This document shows, in pieces, positions 1 to 7,060 of a stretch of 64,000 nt of DNA; the first letter of the stretch is position 1; every line of letters begins with the position of its first letter. The notes beneath the pieces were generated by a model. It did not search any database. It was given only the letters and a program-made list of their open reading frames with translations, and had not been told where the DNA came from. This DNA is from an uncultured Lachnospiraceae bacterium (GTDB taxonomy: Bacteria; Bacillota; Clostridia; Lachnospirales; Lachnospiraceae). Location: positions 1 to 64,000 of the forward strand of contig CATLGW010000009.1 in the NCBI GenBank assembly GCA_949948715.1. The letters run 5' to 3'. The position numbers and the translations under genes are program-made.

Positions 1-420
1 ATTCTGATGGGGCGCCTCACACGCGACCCGGAAGTGAGGTATTCGCAGGGAGAGAATAGGATGGCGGTTGCCAGGTACACACTGGCGGTAGACCGCAGAG
101 CCAGGAGGGACGGCGAACAGTCGGCAGATTTCATTTCCTGCGTGGCGTTCGGAAAAGCTGGAGAGTGGGCGGAAAAGTGGCTCCGGAAGGGAATCAAGAT
201 TGCCATTACCGGACGCATCCAGACCGGCAGCTATATCGACAGAGAAACCGGAAAGAAGGTCTATACAACGGATATTGTGATTGAGGAGCAGGAGTTCGCT
301 GAAAGCAGGGCAGCAAGCGAGGGGAACAGCCAGAACCAGCAGAGACAGCAGGAGCAGAGTGCTGGAGATGGCTTTATGAATATTCCGGACGGCATTGACG
401 AGGAGCTGCCGTTCAACTAA
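1..420 (+). CDS. ssb: Single-stranded DNA-binding protein (SSB), 5' end outside window
   Basis: Binds single-stranded DNA during replication and recombination. The frame is open to base 1 (Ile-Leu before the first Met at 7), and family members start a few residues earlier with a MNK-like stretch, so the true start lies upstream of the window. The OB-fold core is recognisable (GRLTRDPEVRY, ISCVAFGKAGEWAEKWLRKG, GRIQTGSYID). A Gln/Asn-rich linker follows, then an acidic tip DEELPFN that matches the partner-binding C-terminal tail of SSBs apart from one extra Asn at the very end. It sits 15 bases before a ParB-like gene in a same-strand accessory operon, so it is probably the element's own SSB and not the chromosomal copy. 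Confidence 0.93.
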   Translation: MLMGRLTRDPEVRYSQGENRMAVARYTLAVDRRARRDGEQSADFISCVAFGKAGEWAEKWLRKGIKIAITGRIQTGSYIDRETGKKVYTTDIVIEEQEFAESRAASEGNSQNQQRQQEQSAGDGFMNIPDGIDEELPFN

Positions 421-435
421 AAAGGAGGGAAAATC

Positions 436-1827
436 ATGGAAAACAGCAACATCGTAAACATTAAGGCGGAGCGGATCATGGCGCATCCGAACAATCCCAG
501 GAAGAACCTGGGGGATTTGTCAGAGCTGGTGGAGTCTATCAAAATTCATGGAATCATGCAGAACCTTACAGTGATTCCTCTGGTGGATGTAGACCCGGAT
601 GCCACCATAGGGCAAGAGGAGGAGAAATATGTCACCCTCATAGGGCATCGCCGGTATGCTGCAGGTTCCCAGGCAGGCGTGACGGAGTTTCCCTGCAAGA
701 TAGCAAGGGGGCTTTCGGAGCGTGAGCAGATGTCAATCATGCTGGAGGAGAATATGCAGAGGGCAGACCTCACTATCTGGGAGCAGGCAAACGGTTTCCA
801 GATGATGTTAGACCTGGGGGAAACGGAGGAAAGCATCGCGGAAAAGACCGGATTCTCCAAAACCACGGTCCGGCACCGGCTGAATATCGCAAAACTGAAC
901 CAGGATATTTTGATGAAAAAGGAAAAGGACGAAGCTTTCCAGCTGTCTTTGACAGACCTCTATGCGCTGGAGCAGATTGAGGACATCAAAATAAGGGATA
1001 AGATTCTGAAAGAGGCATCTAATTCCAGGGATTTAGTCTGGAGAGCGAAGAGCGCCGCAGAGGAGATTCACCGGGATAAGGTGGCGGCGAAGATTATTGA
1101 GATACTGGAGGAGGCAGGAATCGGCGCGGCTCCGAAGGAATATGAGAAGGACCAGTATTCCGGGAAGTGGGAAACCGTGGAGTGGATTAGCACTGAAAAG
1201 GCAGCACCTAAGAGAATCAGCAAAAAGAAGTTCGAGGGATGCTTCTACCACAAGGCATACAGATCAGTGAACGTAATCCGGAAAAAGGATAACTCAAAAG
1301 AGCCGATGACCGAGGCAGAACGCATCCAGAAGGAGAAGGACCGGAACAAGAAAACCATCAAGGCTATTGCAAAGGAGATGACGGCACAGAGGAAAAGTTT
1401 CATCCTCAATGCCATTGCCGGGAAGATTGAGCCGCTGAAGGATACGGAGGATGCCATCAAGGGGTTGTGGGGCGTGATTGTGGATGCCTGCGGTTATATG
1501 AACAAGACTACGCTTATGGCGTTCCTATCAGATGCAAAAGACTGGTGGAATATGTCGGACGAAGAAAAGGAGAAGTGCCAGGCCAAATTCCAGAAATTGA
1601 GCATTGAACATCAGCTGATGATTGGCGCTTTCTGTGCTACCAACGATAAAGATTTTACGGAATGGGATGGAGCGTACAGAAAAGAAACCGGGGAGCTTAT
1701 CACGCAATTTACGGAAGTCCTGGAGAAGTATGGTTTTTCCTATGCGGAGGAGGAGCAAAACAAGGTGATGGAGGGTTCCCATGAGTGCTATTTCAAGAAG
1801 GAGGAGCCGAAAGATGAATCAGCCTAA
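436..1827 (+). CDS. ParB/RepB/Spo0J-family protein of a mobile element
   Basis: A 463-residue protein. Roughly residues 5-110 match the ParB N-terminal (Srx-like, CTP-binding) domain, with HPNNPRKNLGDLSELVESI, the IGHRRYAA block and EENMQRADL. Residues 120-170 form the helix-turn-helix region (TEESIAEKTGFSKTTVRHRL). The remaining two thirds is charged and helical without a domain I recognise. A strong Shine-Dalgarno (aaaggaggg) precedes the ATG. ParB-like proteins of prophages and conjugative elements act in partition or as DNA-binding regulators. No ParA is visible here, so the partner would be outside the window or absent. The last bases overlap the next gene's start, which suggests coupled translation. 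Confidence 0.85.
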   Translation: MENSNIVNIKAERIMAHPNNPRKNLGDLSELVESIKIHGIMQNLTVIPLVDVDPDATIGQEEEKYVTLIGHRRYAAGSQAGVTEFPCKIARGLSEREQMSIMLEENMQRADLTIWEQANGFQMMLDLGETEESIAEKTGFSKTTVRHRLNIAKLNQDILMKKEKDEAFQLSLTDLYALEQIEDIKIRDKILKEASNSRDLVWRAKSAAEEIHRDKVAAKIIEILEEAGIGAAPKEYEKDQYSGKWETVEWISTEKAAPKRISKKKFEGCFYHKAYRSVNVIRKKDNSKEPMTEAERIQKEKDRNKKTIKAIAKEMTAQRKSFILNAIAGKIEPLKDTEDAIKGLWGVIVDACGYMNKTTLMAFLSDAKDWWNMSDEEKEKCQAKFQKLSIEHQLMIGAFCATNDKDFTEWDGAYRKETGELITQFTEVLEKYGFSYAEEEQNKVMEGSHECYFKKEEPKDESA

Positions 1828-2083
1828 GATGAAAAAGATTTTTACGATGCCTCCCGGAAAGGCAGAGTATGAATATGCCGTGAAGTGCCGGTTCTGCAAT
1901 GAGACATACAGAATCGACATGAACAGCGATTTGTATTACAGACTGGACAGATTCCTGGAAGGGGAGGGCCATGCGGAAGAAATGCTGCATGACCTCCCTC
2001 CCGGAATCCGGGAAATGTTCATCAGCGGAATGTGTCCGGAGTGCTGGGAAAAGACATTCGGTGGAGAGGAGGATGCAGAATGA
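1814..2083 (+). CDS. Small zinc-ribbon-like protein, unknown function
   Basis: 89 residues. The start is ATG at 1814 because aaggagg lies at 1798-1804 just upstream; an in-frame ATG at 1781 would lie further inside the ParB-like gene without such a site. Two CxxC knuckles (CRFC near residue 25 and CPEC near residue 76) suggest one zinc site, separated by a helical acidic segment. I do not recognise the family. It overlaps the 3' end of the ParB-like gene by 14 bases and shares an ATGA stop/start with the next gene, so it is part of the same transcription unit. Confidence 0.7.
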   Translation: MNQPKMKKIFTMPPGKAEYEYAVKCRFCNETYRIDMNSDLYYRLDRFLEGEGHAEEMLHDLPPGIREMFISGMCPECWEKTFGGEEDAE

Positions 2084-2562
2084 GAAAAAGGTACTGCAAA
2101 GGCAGATATTACAAGGCTGGCGCCTATCATAATTTTGAAATCGGGAAATTCCACCAGTGGGGCAGTAACTACGAGGAGTTTGAGAATGGGGCAGGCAATT
2201 ACTCTGTGGCTATCGTGGAGCTGCCGGATGGAACCGTTGTTATGCCGGTGGCAGATGATATATGTTTCCTGGAGAGTGAGGAATTAAATAGGCTTATAGA
2301 AGAATGTTCCAATAAGTCGGATACTGTATATACACTGGAGTGGGCCAGAAATACGCTCAATCGGTACAGAGACCATGTATGCATGACTATGTTGGGCTTG
2401 ACTGGAGAGGACGAAGTGAAAACAATCTATGATTTGTTCAATGCTCTCAAAATGGGCGAGCTGGCATTGTATAAGCAGGAGAAGCGAGAGAAGGAGGAGA
2501 CGCAGAGTGAAAAAGGTATGCCCGGAGTGTCACAAGGTATTTGTGACGGAGCTGACAGATAA
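2080..2562 (+). CDS. Hypothetical accessory-element protein
   Basis: 160 residues from ATG 2080, which overlaps the stop of the preceding gene (ATGA) and has ggagagga upstream. The N-terminus is basic and aromatic (MRKRYCKGRYYKAGAYHNF). A segment reading SVAIVELPDGTVVMPVADDI resembles a small beta-rich domain with a 'value in the column' style common in phage proteins of unknown function, followed by a helical C-terminus. The last 55 or so bases overlap the next small gene in another frame, so the final 18 residues may carry little constraint. No function is assigned. Confidence 0.55.
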   Translation: MRKRYCKGRYYKAGAYHNFEIGKFHQWGSNYEEFENGAGNYSVAIVELPDGTVVMPVADDICFLESEELNRLIEECSNKSDTVYTLEWARNTLNRYRDHVCMTMLGLTGEDEVKTIYDLFNALKMGELALYKQEKREKEETQSEKGMPGVSQGICDGADR

Positions 2563-2659
2563 GGTCTATTGCTCCAGAAAATGTTCTGTGAAAATGAGGA
2601 AACGCGGAAGGAGGAGGAGACGTAATGCTGAAATTGCCTATAAAGAAAAAATGGCTTGA
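2507..2659 (+). CDS. Zinc-finger mini-protein with Arg-rich tail, GTG start
   Basis: 50 residues starting at GTG 2507, with a strong aaggagga at 2491-2498 placed 8 bases upstream. CPECHKVF, then CSRKC 16 residues later, forms a four-cysteine treble-clef-like knuckle of the kind found in phage and element zinc mini-proteins. An Arg-rich stretch (RKRGRRRRR) follows, consistent with nucleic-acid contact. The gene overlaps both neighbours. A longer frame from 2429 exists, but its extra N-terminus is only the shadow of the upstream gene. Confidence 0.6.
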   Translation: MKKVCPECHKVFVTELTDKVYCSRKCSVKMRKRGRRRRRNAEIAYKEKMA

Positions 2660-2975
2660 CATGATTCTCACCATGGAAAAGCCGGAGGAGTACCGGCAGA
2701 TAAAGCCATACTGGACGGTCCGGATCATCCACTGGCTGGGATTCCAGGACAGTGAGACGGACACTGTGATGGAACTGTTGAGGGAAAAGCGCACAGAAAA
2801 GGCGCTGCCGGTCATCCTGCAAAATGGGTATGGGGCAGATGCGCCGGAGGTAGAAGTCATGTGTACGCTTTCCATCGGCGCTGGAAGGGAAGAATGGGGC
2901 GCGGCTCCTGGCAAGGAGTATTTCCGGTTCCATATTGAGAAGGTATCAAAATTTATGGGAGCTGATGTAGTATGA
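2625..2975 (+). CDS. ASCH-domain protein
   Basis: 116 residues, ATG preceded by ggaaggaggagg. The opening LPIKKKWLDMILTMEKPEEYR is the signature of ASCH (ASC-1 homology) proteins common in phages and mobile elements: a basic loop KKKW, then a Glu-Glu-Tyr-Arg motif in the beta-barrel. ASCH domains bind RNA or modified nucleosides, and some bacterial members hydrolyse N4-acetylcytidine. Which activity applies here cannot be told. It overlaps the PAPS-reductase-like gene by ATGA, so the two are likely co-translated and may act together. Confidence 0.82.
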   Translation: MLKLPIKKKWLDMILTMEKPEEYRQIKPYWTVRIIHWLGFQDSETDTVMELLREKRTEKALPVILQNGYGADAPEVEVMCTLSIGAGREEWGAAPGKEYFRFHIEKVSKFMGADVV

Positions 2976-4327
2976 AGGGACAGATGAACCTATTTGATGA
3001 TGATACGTTCATAAGGGATGCAGACTGCACAAAGGACACGCCGGTTGTCAAGGGAAAGCCGGACACGCCGATTTACGGCCAGGGCATCGGGATAAGGCCG
3101 TCTGTTCCAGGGCGGCAGGATTCAGACCATTTTAAGCGGATATATCTGGAGGAATTGCTGCCCTTAGAAGAATATGACCTGGCGGCGGTTCTATTATCCG
3201 GAGGGAAAGACAGTATCGCCTGCTATTACAAATTGCTGGAGCTGGGAGTGCCGAAGGGAAAGATAGAGTTCTGGCACCACGATATAGACGGAGGGCATCC
3301 ATGCAGGCGTATGGACTGGAGATGCACCCACAATTATGTCCGGTCATTCGCAGAGGTGGAAGGAGTACCGCTCCGGCTATCGTGGAGGGTAAACGGTTTT
3401 TTCGGAGAGCTTTACAGAATAGGGGCAAGTGAGCCGGTGGAGTGGCTGGAGCCGGAGACCGGGGAGGTCATACGCTGCAGGCTGTCGCAGAACTATATCA
3501 AGTGCCAGGAAATCAAGGAAAAAGCAACGGATGATATGGAGGAGGAGCTGAAAAAGCTGGGGTATAGAATGAAGTTCCCTGCAAAGACTGGTGATTTGAG
3601 CCGCCGGTGGTGCAGCGCATATCTGAAAATCATGGTGGCTGATACCGTGATGTCTAATCTGTCGAGGTTGAAACAGCTGGAGGAGCTGGGAGGCAAGCGA
3701 CACATGTTCCCGGCAAAGGGAGGCACCCACCAGGGGAGATGGTGCAGTGGAAATCTGAAAGCTGCCGTCCAGGACAGCGTGACATCAAATCTGGAAAAGA
3801 CCAGGGCAAATGTGAAGGTTCTGGTGGTATCCGGTGAAAGGCGTGGGGAATCTTCCGGAAGGGCTAAGTATAACGAAATGGAGATACACCGGACAAATGC
3901 AGAGGCAAAGGCACACCGCCTGGTTCACCAGTGGAGGCCGGTCATCGACTATTCGGAGAAGGATGTCTGGGAGGTGTTAAAGAGGCACAATGTAAATCCC
4001 CACCCTTGCTACCGTGCCGGGTGGAACCGGTGCAGCTGCGCGATGTGCATTTTCTCTACTCCAAAATTGTTTGCAGGCATCCGGGAATTGTATCCGGAGG
4101 ACTATGCTCTGCTGAAGAAGGACGAGGAGATTCTGGGATTTACCCTGGACAACAAGTGCGATCTGGATACGTTCGTGGGAGATGCGGAATCTTGCGTGTA
4201 TCATGGAGATTTAGCGGCGATACATAGCCTGGTGACTGGAGAGTTCACAGCTGATGATGTGTATGTGAAGGAAAACTGGATGTACCCTGCCGGGGCTTTT
4301 CATGGGGCAGAGGGCGGGCCATGTTGA
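2972..4327 (+). CDS. PAPS reductase-family (adenine nucleotide alpha hydrolase) protein with internal duplication
   Basis: 451 residues. The PP-loop SGGKDS lies at residues 76-81 in an N-type ATP-pyrophosphatase / PAPS reductase fold, and the C-terminus carries a CSCAMCIF cysteine cluster at about 354-361. Family members reduce PAPS, sulfurylate, or activate a substrate through adenylation; phage-borne versions (related in fold to DndC) are largely uncharacterised. An internal repeat is striking: FPAKTGDLSRRWCSAYLK (202-219) and FPAKGGTHQGRWCSGNLK (246-263), each followed by a V-D-x-V-x-SNL block. The duplicated RWCS cysteines could be metal or thiol-transfer residues. It is coupled to the ASCH gene by a 4-base overlap. 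A role in DNA/RNA base modification is inference only. Confidence 0.8.
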   Translation: MKGQMNLFDDDTFIRDADCTKDTPVVKGKPDTPIYGQGIGIRPSVPGRQDSDHFKRIYLEELLPLEEYDLAAVLLSGGKDSIACYYKLLELGVPKGKIEFWHHDIDGGHPCRRMDWRCTHNYVRSFAEVEGVPLRLSWRVNGFFGELYRIGASEPVEWLEPETGEVIRCRLSQNYIKCQEIKEKATDDMEEELKKLGYRMKFPAKTGDLSRRWCSAYLKIMVADTVMSNLSRLKQLEELGGKRHMFPAKGGTHQGRWCSGNLKAAVQDSVTSNLEKTRANVKVLVVSGERRGESSGRAKYNEMEIHRTNAEAKAHRLVHQWRPVIDYSEKDVWEVLKRHNVNPHPCYRAGWNRCSCAMCIFSTPKLFAGIRELYPEDYALLKKDEEILGFTLDNKCDLDTFVGDAESCVYHGDLAAIHSLVTGEFTADDVYVKENWMYPAGAFHGAEGGPC

Positions 4328-4348
4328 TTAAGGAAGGAGGGAAAGAGA

Positions 4349-4543
4349 GTGGTTCCAGAACACATATTGCAGAAAGCAATAGCCCACAATGCCGTATGCG
4401 ATAAGCTAAGAGCAGAGGGGTATTCCATACAAGGATGCGGCAATGATTTTAGCAAGTGTTATTTTACAGAAGGGAAAGCTCCGCACCAGAAGATAGTGGG
4501 GTACATAGATATGAAAACGCTGGAGATAGTCCGGTTAGATTGA
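4349..4543 (+). CDS. Small hypothetical protein, GTG start
   Basis: 64 residues from GTG 4349, with aaggaggg immediately upstream at 4334-4342. The protein begins with a helix (HILQKAIAHNAVCDKLRAEGY) and continues with a short strand-rich part ending at EIVRLD. No cysteine knuckle or catalytic motif is visible. It lies 21 bases after the PAPS-reductase-family gene and 13 before the next small gene, on the same strand, so it is likely co-transcribed. No function can be proposed. Confidence 0.5.
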   Translation: MVPEHILQKAIAHNAVCDKLRAEGYSIQGCGNDFSKCYFTEGKAPHQKIVGYIDMKTLEIVRLD

Positions 4544-4556
4544 TTGGAGGTATATT

Positions 4557-4781
4557 ATGGCGAAAATAGTGATTGAGGTTCCGGATGACTGCCGGAAGTG
4601 TCCATGCTTTATAAAGGCAGAGGCAAAAGTTGGGCCAGATGAAAAGACATTCTACCTATGCAGGGAATTTTCCCGGATACTGGAAATTGGCGTGAATGGT
4701 TATGGCAACGTGAAAGAAGTACACAGATGTGCGGAATGTAAAACGGCGGAAGTGTTTGATAAGCAGAAAAAGGAGAAGTGA
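4557..4781 (+). CDS. Small cysteine-containing hypothetical protein
   Basis: 74 residues, ATG with ggaggt 7 bases upstream. The pattern C-x2-C-x-C near residues 12-17 (CRKCPCF), a single Cys in the middle, and CAEC near residue 60 resembles a small metal-binding fold. The 3' end reads straight into the Shine-Dalgarno of the following gene (aggaga at 4771-4776). It belongs to the same dense accessory-element cluster. Family not recognised. Confidence 0.5.
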   Translation: MAKIVIEVPDDCRKCPCFIKAEAKVGPDEKTFYLCREFSRILEIGVNGYGNVKEVHRCAECKTAEVFDKQKKEK

Positions 4782-4782
4782 C

Positions 4783-5256
4783 ATGTATTATCCGGATGAT
4801 TTTTACTGTGAACCATCTGAATTTGAGATGCAGGTGGAGGAGTTCAAAGAGAGCCTGGCAAAGTCGATAAAGAGTGAGTTCCTGGAGGAGATGGAGCGGC
4901 TGAAAGCGGAGAACCGGAAACTCCAGGGAATCAAGGACAATTTCGAGCAGGTAAAGAGGGACTACGAGCGGAAGAAGATGGAATGTGATAGGATGATGCG
5001 CGAGGCGGAGAACAACGCGAAGCGCATGAGGGTAGAGGAGCTGATGAAGAGGTTCCAGACATTCTTCTGGAGGCCGAGCTGGGAATATCTATATGGGCCG
5101 AAGTGCGATAAGTGCGATAAGAGCCGGAGAATCGAGGTAACACTTCCATCCGGAAACAAAGTCAAAGACGAATGCGAGTGCGACAAAAGCAGGATGAAAG
5201 TCATGGTTCCGGAAAAATGGTGCGGTATGAGCTGGCGGATAGAGACAGAGGAATAG
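4783..5256 (+). CDS. Hypothetical coiled-coil protein with C-terminal cysteine motif
   Basis: 157 residues from ATG 4783. Residues 20-95 are a predicted coiled coil (Glu/Lys-rich: EEMERLKAENRKLQGIKDNF and onward). After it come CDKCDKSRRIEV and later CECDKSR, a four-cysteine arrangement likely to hold zinc. An upstream in-frame ATG at 4729 overlaps the previous gene and lacks a ribosome site, so I prefer 4783, which follows aggagaa. Phage and conjugative elements often carry such coiled-coil zinc proteins of unknown role. Confidence 0.55.
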   Translation: MYYPDDFYCEPSEFEMQVEEFKESLAKSIKSEFLEEMERLKAENRKLQGIKDNFEQVKRDYERKKMECDRMMREAENNAKRMRVEELMKRFQTFFWRPSWEYLYGPKCDKCDKSRRIEVTLPSGNKVKDECECDKSRMKVMVPEKWCGMSWRIETEE

Positions 5257-5519
5257 CTGCCTGGTATACCGCTTGCGGAAAAGAGGGGGAAAGGTACTAC
5301 AAACTGGATTATGCCGGTACCGTATTTGCAGAAAAGAATTTAGTGGTGCCAGGTACGTCCTTTGATGTGCTGGAGAAGCAAGAAAACCAGAATTCTCTTT
5401 TGTTCTCCACCAGGGAGGAGTGTCTTGCATACTGCGAGTATCTGAATGAAAAGAACCTGGTGCCAATGGATACAATCTATGAGTGTGACGGAACAGTCTG
5501 GAAAAGTGAGGAGGAGTAA
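5217..5519 (+). CDS. Hypothetical accessory-element protein, start uncertain
   Basis: 100 residues if ATG 5217 is used. GTG 5220 one codon later, or ATG 5172 upstream, are alternatives, and none has a good Shine-Dalgarno, so translation may be coupled to the upstream gene, which it overlaps by 40 bases. The product is acidic and aromatic (VRYELADRDRGIAAWYTACG; LFSTREECLAYCEYLNE), like many single-domain phage proteins of unknown function. Two bases separate its stop from the next start. Confidence 0.45.
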   Translation: MVRYELADRDRGIAAWYTACGKEGERYYKLDYAGTVFAEKNLVVPGTSFDVLEKQENQNSLLFSTREECLAYCEYLNEKNLVPMDTIYECDGTVWKSEEE

Positions 5520-5521
5520 AG

Positions 5522-5788
5522 ATGGGAAAAACCAAAGGTTTTATTCCGAACCGCAAGCAGTACCAGAACATACGGCGCATGGATCACTGTCAGATGACAT
5601 TATGGGCGGAGAGCGTCTACAAATCCGGTTTTAAGGACGGCCAGGAGGCAACGCCGGGGCTTACCAGCCAGGAGATAAGGGATGCCTTGCAGCCAGTGAA
5701 GGGCATCGGGGCAAAGAGGCTGGACAGCATTGTTGAGGCGCTGGATGCAGCATTGCAGGAAAAAGGCAAGGCAGGAGAGAAGATATGA
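5522..5788 (+). CDS. Small protein with helix-hairpin-helix-like motif
   Basis: 88 residues with ggaggag upstream of ATG 5522. The C-terminal third, VKGIGAKRLDSIVEALDAAL, has the GIGxKR pattern of a helix-hairpin-helix, which in DNA repair and recombination proteins contacts the DNA backbone. The N-terminus is basic. It sits two bases after the previous gene and overlaps the next start by ATGA. DNA binding is an inference from the motif; the protein is otherwise unknown. Confidence 0.5.
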   Translation: MGKTKGFIPNRKQYQNIRRMDHCQMTLWAESVYKSGFKDGQEATPGLTSQEIRDALQPVKGIGAKRLDSIVEALDAALQEKGKAGEKI

Positions 5789-6057
5789 GATTAGGCGAGG
5801 AATGTCCGTATATTACGCCGTGCGGATGGTGCAGCAGGAAAGAGGCCCCTTGCGATTCTGGGAAATACAGAAAAAAGTCAATGCCTGGGGTTTCTGGAAT
5901 ACCGGCGCCTCCTCCGCCTGGAGAGAAAAAGGGATTCCAGAAAAAAAGATTGCATCCGGAAGAGGCCGGTGTTAGAATGAAATTACAAGCTACGCATTAC
6001 AAAGATGCGAATTTAATGATACTGTGCATCATAGGGGATGCCATGCTAATATATTAA
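5785..6057 (+). CDS. Cysteine-containing small protein at the end of the accessory block, possibly truncated
   Basis: 90 residues starting at ATG 5785 within an ATGA overlap. The first 25 residues (ECPYITPCGWCSRKEAPCD) form a convincing four/five-cysteine motif of the sort conserved in small element proteins. The rest is low complexity and basic and ends in an unrelated-looking hydrophobic stretch (NLMILCIIGDAMLIY), so the 3' part may be fused across an element boundary or frameshifted. It is the last gene of the dense accessory run, and gene spacing and content change after 6057. Confidence 0.4.
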   Translation: MRLGEECPYITPCGWCSRKEAPCDSGKYRKKSMPGVSGIPAPPPPGEKKGFQKKRLHPEEAGVRMKLQATHYKDANLMILCIIGDAMLIY

Positions 6058-6094
6058 TATTCAAACATACGCTTTACTCAAGTGAAATTTTGGC

Positions 6095-6123
6095 TTGTAT
6101 AAATTGCGGGATAATGGTATGAT
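6095..6123 (+). promoter_or_regulatory. Candidate sigma-A promoter upstream of pilZ
   Basis: TTGTAT at 6095-6100 and TATGAT at 6118-6123 with a 17-base spacer, about 80 bases before the PilZ gene start. It lies in the first real intergenic gap after the accessory block. Confidence 0.5.
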
Positions 6124-6204
6124 AAATGGAGGATTATTCGGACAAGTTGCCCTGTTGAGGGTAACCTTGATAATCAACATATAGCGGCAGAGAGGTTGAT
6201 TGCA

Positions 6205-6537
6205 ATGCAAGAAAGAAGAAAGAGCAAGAGAATGGAGTTGGAGGCCAATCTGGTCATGAAGCGGCTGGACACCGGGGAGCCGGAGACAGTGGCGATTCAT
6301 CTCACGGACGTATCTAAGCGGGGCGTAGGTTTTATGTGCACGGAGAAGCTGAATATCAACGATGTGTACGAATGTCATCTGGTGCTTTGGACCAAGGAAG
6401 TGATGCATGTTTTTCTGCGGATTGTGCGTTTGGAGGAGGAAGACCCGTATGTTTACGGCTCGGTCTTTATCGGAATGACGGAGGCGGATGCATCCAGAAT
6501 CGCAGCCTACCAGATCGTGGATGAGCATGGGGAATAG
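6205..6537 (+). CDS. PilZ-domain cyclic-di-GMP receptor-like protein
   Basis: 110 residues from ATG 6205, placed 9 bases after agagg; a TTG at 6196 is too close to that site. It shows both PilZ c-di-GMP contacts: RxxxR (RKSKR, residues 5-9) and DxSxxG (DVSKRG in the middle), followed by a beta-barrel pattern ending near GSVFIGMTEADASRIAAYQI. The protein is a stand-alone PilZ domain, so it would act by binding a partner. The window also holds two HD-GYP proteins (29148 and 31805), making it a plausible local c-di-GMP effector, although it is 23 kb away. Its 3' end overlaps the VanZ-like gene. Confidence 0.85.
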   Translation: MQERRKSKRMELEANLVMKRLDTGEPETVAIHLTDVSKRGVGFMCTEKLNINDVYECHLVLWTKEVMHVFLRIVRLEEEDPYVYGSVFIGMTEADASRIAAYQIVDEHGE

Positions 6538-7054
6538 CATAGGCGAAAGGAGAGGGAAACAGGCGGTCACTCTTGTGGCTGCGCTGCTTCTTTCTTTGCT
6601 TTATTACACTATCTTCTCCTTTTCCGGGCAGGATGCGGAGACGTCGGGCAGTTTAAGTCTCCGGATTTCGGAGAGATGTGTTGAGATTGTCAATTCCCTG
6701 GCGGGACAACCCTGGACGAGGACTGTCATGGAGGATATGGCGGCATATTTTGAGCACCCTATCCGGAAGCTGGCGCACTTTTCGGAGTATGCCTGTATGG
6801 GGGTTCTCGTCTACTGGATGTGGAGGCCCTGGCGGATGCGGGGACGGAGGCTGTACGGGCTCACGGCCCTGTGGGTGTTCGTCTCGGCGGCGGGGGATGA
6901 ATTCCACCAGCTTTTCGTGCCGGGAAGGTACGGCTCCTTTGCGGACGTGCTGTTAGACACCTGCGGAGGTATTTTTGGCATTGTTTTCTGCGTGATGTTG
7001 GAACGGATTTGGGCCGGATGTAAAAAATGGCTAAACAAAAAGGCGCGGCGTTAG
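6521..7054 (+). CDS. VanZ-family membrane protein
   Basis: 177 residues from ATG 6521 (an ATG at 6527 is equally possible), overlapping the end of the PilZ gene by 17 bases. It has an N-terminal membrane helix (AALLLSLLYYTIFSFSGQ), the VanZ signature KLAHFSEYACMGVLVYW, and the second half YGLTALWVFVSAAGDEFHQLFVPGR, which contains the conserved D-E-x-H-Q and R-x-x-S-x-x-DVLLDTCG. VanZ-like proteins are small polytopic membrane proteins; the founding member gives teicoplanin resistance but most have no known role. The stop codon overlaps the stop of tyrA on the other strand. Confidence 0.85.
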   Translation: MSMGNSIGERRGKQAVTLVAALLLSLLYYTIFSFSGQDAETSGSLSLRISERCVEIVNSLAGQPWTRTVMEDMAAYFEHPIRKLAHFSEYACMGVLVYWMWRPWRMRGRRLYGLTALWVFVSAAGDEFHQLFVPGRYGSFADVLLDTCGGIFGIVFCVMLERIWAGCKKWLNKKARR

Positions 7055-7060
7055 CCGCGC
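7036..7060 (-). terminator. Intrinsic terminator of tyrA built around two overlapping stop codons
   Basis: Perfect 7-base stem GCGCGGC (7043-7049) with GCCGCGC (7054-7060), loop GTTA. On the minus strand a TTTTT run follows, which fits a Rho-independent terminator for tyrA. The loop holds the tyrA stop (7051-7053) and touches the VanZ stop (7052-7054). Confidence 0.7.

Noticed and set aside
5730-5975. Alternative 81-codon frame overlapping the small cysteine protein
   Set aside because: The competing frame at 5785 starts in an ATGA overlap and has a clear cysteine motif; this one has neither.
6124-6204. Cyclic-di-GMP (GEMM) riboswitch before the PilZ gene
   Set aside because: I looked because of the PilZ context; the conserved GEMM motifs and the tetraloop/receptor pattern are absent.
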